The translations under genes and the position numbers were made by a program. Below the pieces are notes generated by a model, which searched no databases, had not been told where the DNA came from, and saw nothing but the letters and a program-made list of their open reading frames with translations. From Corynebacterium halotolerans (lineage in GTDB: Bacteria > Actinomycetota > Actinomycetes > Mycobacteriales > Mycobacteriaceae), in the NCBI RefSeq assembly GCF_001056295.1, contig NZ_JVMD01000023.1, forward strand, positions 62,001 through 126,000: DNA of 64,000 nucleotides. Reading direction: 5' to 3'. Every line of letters begins with the position of its first letter. The first letter of the stretch is position 1. This document shows positions 62,593-64,000 of this stretch, in pieces.

Positions 62593-64000
62593 ATGGCGAA
62601 GGTCCTGTTCAACCTCGGCAGGTGGTCATACCTGCACAAGTGGACGGTCATCATCGCATGGGCGCTGATCCTCGGCGTCGTCGGTGGTGCGGCCGGTGCA
62701 TTCCAGAAGGGTTTCGACGACCAGTTCTCGATCCCCGGCATGCCGTCGTCCATCGCCTCGCACATGATCGAGGCCAAGTTCCCGAACCAGCCCAACCCCA
62801 TCCGCGAGCAAACCGTGTACGTGGTGTTCGCGGCGCCGGAAGGCCAAAGACTCTCCGACCCGGAGAACATGAAGGCGGCCGATGAGGTCGTCGCGTCGAT
62901 CAAGCAGAACATCGACCAGCTCACCGCCGACCAGATGCTGGTCAACCCCGTCCGGCTGAATCCCGAACTGCAGAAGAGGATCGTCGAAGCCGGCACGGGT
63001 TCCGGCCTGCCGGAGAAAGTGGCCAGGGCCGACGCCCACGCGCTGCGCACGCTGTCGGAGGACGGCCGCTACGGCATTTCCCAGTTCGCCTTCGACGTCC
63101 GCGTGCCCAAGGACATCACCCCGAAGAACCGCCAGGCGCTGTTCGACGCCATGAAGATCGGCAAGGACGCCGGCCTGCAGGTCGAGGCCATGGGTCCCGG
63201 CATGATGGACCCGGTGGCGGTTAACCCGACGTCGGAGATCATCGGCATCTCCATCGCGGCGGCGGTGCTGATCATCACCTTCGGCTCGCTGGTGGCGGCG
63301 GGCCTGCCGCTGATCACCGCGGTCGTCGGCATCGTCATCGGCTCGCTGCTGGTCGTGTTCATGACGGCCTTCAAGGACGTCAACTCCATCACCCCGGTCC
63401 TGGCCGTGATGATCGGCCTGGCCGTCGGCATCGACTACGCCCTGTTCATCCTGTCGCGCTACCGCGCCGAACGGTCGAGGGGGCTGACCAGACCCGATGC
63501 CGTCGGCATGGCGACGGGCACGGCGGGCTCGTCCGTGGTGTTCGCCGGTCTGACGGTCATCGTGGCGCTGGCGGCGCTGGTCATCGCGAAGGTCCCCTTC
63601 CTGTCGCTGATGGGCATCTCTGCGGCCATCACCGTCGGCATCGCCGTGATCATTTCGCTCACCCTGCTGCCGGCGCTGATGGCGCTGTTCGGCGGGAAGA
63701 TCTTCGCGGGCAAGATCCCCGGCATCGCGGGCAATCCGCTGAAAGCCGGCCGCCGCCCGCTGTTCGGCGGCAAGACCATGGGCCGCCGCTGGGTGGAGGC
63801 CGTGCACAAGGCGCCGGGCCTGTTCCTGGTGGGCGCGGTGGGCATCCTCGTCGCGCTGTCGGTGCCGGCGGCGAACCTGCAGCTAGCGCTGCCGTCGGAT
63901 TCCACGTCGCCCTACGGTTCGACCCAGCGCAACGCCATCCAGCTGGCGTCGCAGGGCTTTGGCCCGGGCCGCAACGCCCAGATGCTCATCATCGCCGACG
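62593..64000 (+). CDS. MMPL-family (RND) transporter, 3' end missing
   Basis: The visible 469 residues are the first half of an MMPL lipid/drug exporter. A first membrane helix (WTVIIAWALILGVVGGAAGAF) is followed by a periplasmic porter domain (residues about 40-210). A block of membrane helices includes the proton-relay Asp-Tyr in VMIGLAVGIDYALFILSRYR, then FAGLTVIVALAALVIAKVPFLSLMGISAAITVGIAVIISLTLLPALMALFG. The ATG has GAAGTTGAG upstream. In mycolata such proteins export trehalose monomycolate or other lipids, but this family is multi-copy and the specific substrate cannot be assigned from half a gene. It continues past the right edge. Confidence 0.9.
   Translation, partial: MAKVLFNLGRWSYLHKWTVIIAWALILGVVGGAAGAFQKGFDDQFSIPGMPSSIASHMIEAKFPNQPNPIREQTVYVVFAAPEGQRLSDPENMKAADEVVASIKQNIDQLTADQMLVNPVRLNPELQKRIVEAGTGSGLPEKVARADAHALRTLSEDGRYGISQFAFDVRVPKDITPKNRQALFDAMKIGKDAGLQVEAMGPGMMDPVAVNPTSEIIGISIAAAVLIITFGSLVAAGLPLITAVVGIVIGSLLVVFMTAFKDVNSITPVLAVMIGLAVGIDYALFILSRYRAERSRGLTRPDAVGMATGTAGSSVVFAGLTVIVALAALVIAKVPFLSLMGISAAITVGIAVIISLTLLPALMALFGGKIFAGKIPGIAGNPLKAGRRPLFGGKTMGRRWVEAVHKAPGLFLVGAVGILVALSVPAANLQLALPSDSTSPYGSTQRNAIQLASQGFGPGRNAQMLIIAD

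Overview
The window is chromosomal DNA of a high-GC (about 70% by eye) mycolata-type actinobacterium, almost certainly a Corynebacterium. It carries a DtxR-type iron box in front of hmuTUV, the corynebacterial heme oxygenase HmuO, a complete arabinogalactan cluster (emb, aftA, dprE1/2, glfT1/2, wzm/wzt) and meso-diaminopimelate dehydrogenase. No prophage, insertion sequence or CRISPR array is visible.

Layout. 1-4.6 kb: heme uptake (lipoprotein, hmuT-hmuU-hmuV) and heme breakdown (hmuO). 4.8-13.3 kb: nucleoside salvage (pmmB-deoC-deoA leftward; cdd and a concentrative nucleoside transporter rightward) with a SorC/DeoR-type regulator. An AbiEi/DUF559-like gene between them is flanked by two 68-bp palindromes. 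13.6-19.2 kb: M13 peptidase, a membrane-anchored protein coupled to a PrsW-like protease, and a secreted GH25 muramidase. 19.4-38.7 kb: a Nudix-LOG fusion, then the arabinogalactan cluster, interrupted by three small uncharacterised genes and ending in an aminotransferase-fold protein that lacks the PLP lysine. 39-46.5 kb: quinone oxidoreductase, tRNA-Ser, then a run of exported proteins (Gly/Pro-rich membrane proteins, a secreted paralogue pair, two beta-lactamase-fold lipoproteins). 46.5-55.1 kb: aminotransferase, tRNA-Ser and tRNA-Arg, a two-component system, small membrane proteins, a TetR switch with evident operators, two flavoenzymes and a second, identical tRNA-Arg. 55.3-64 kb: three tandem LppU-like proteins, ddh, tyrA, tadA with its partner, a CsbD protein, a third tRNA-Ser and a truncated MMPL transporter.

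How the genes work together. Imported nucleosides are cleaved by DeoA, the sugar phosphate is isomerised by the mutase and split by DeoC, and Cdd feeds pyrimidines in. DprE1/DprE2 make decaprenyl-phosphoryl-arabinose for AftA and Emb. GlfT1/GlfT2 build the galactan that Wzm/Wzt exports.

The most unusual signals are non-coding. An 11-base word, GCTT[TGC][AG]CGACG, recurs 23 times on both strands. It sits mainly between genes, at gene ends, or in low-complexity or inserted protein segments, and one inverted pair forms a hairpin. Two families of nested intergenic palindromes also occur; in one of them an inner arm has changed on both sides so that pairing is kept. These look like undescribed repeat families and are the best candidates for follow-up.
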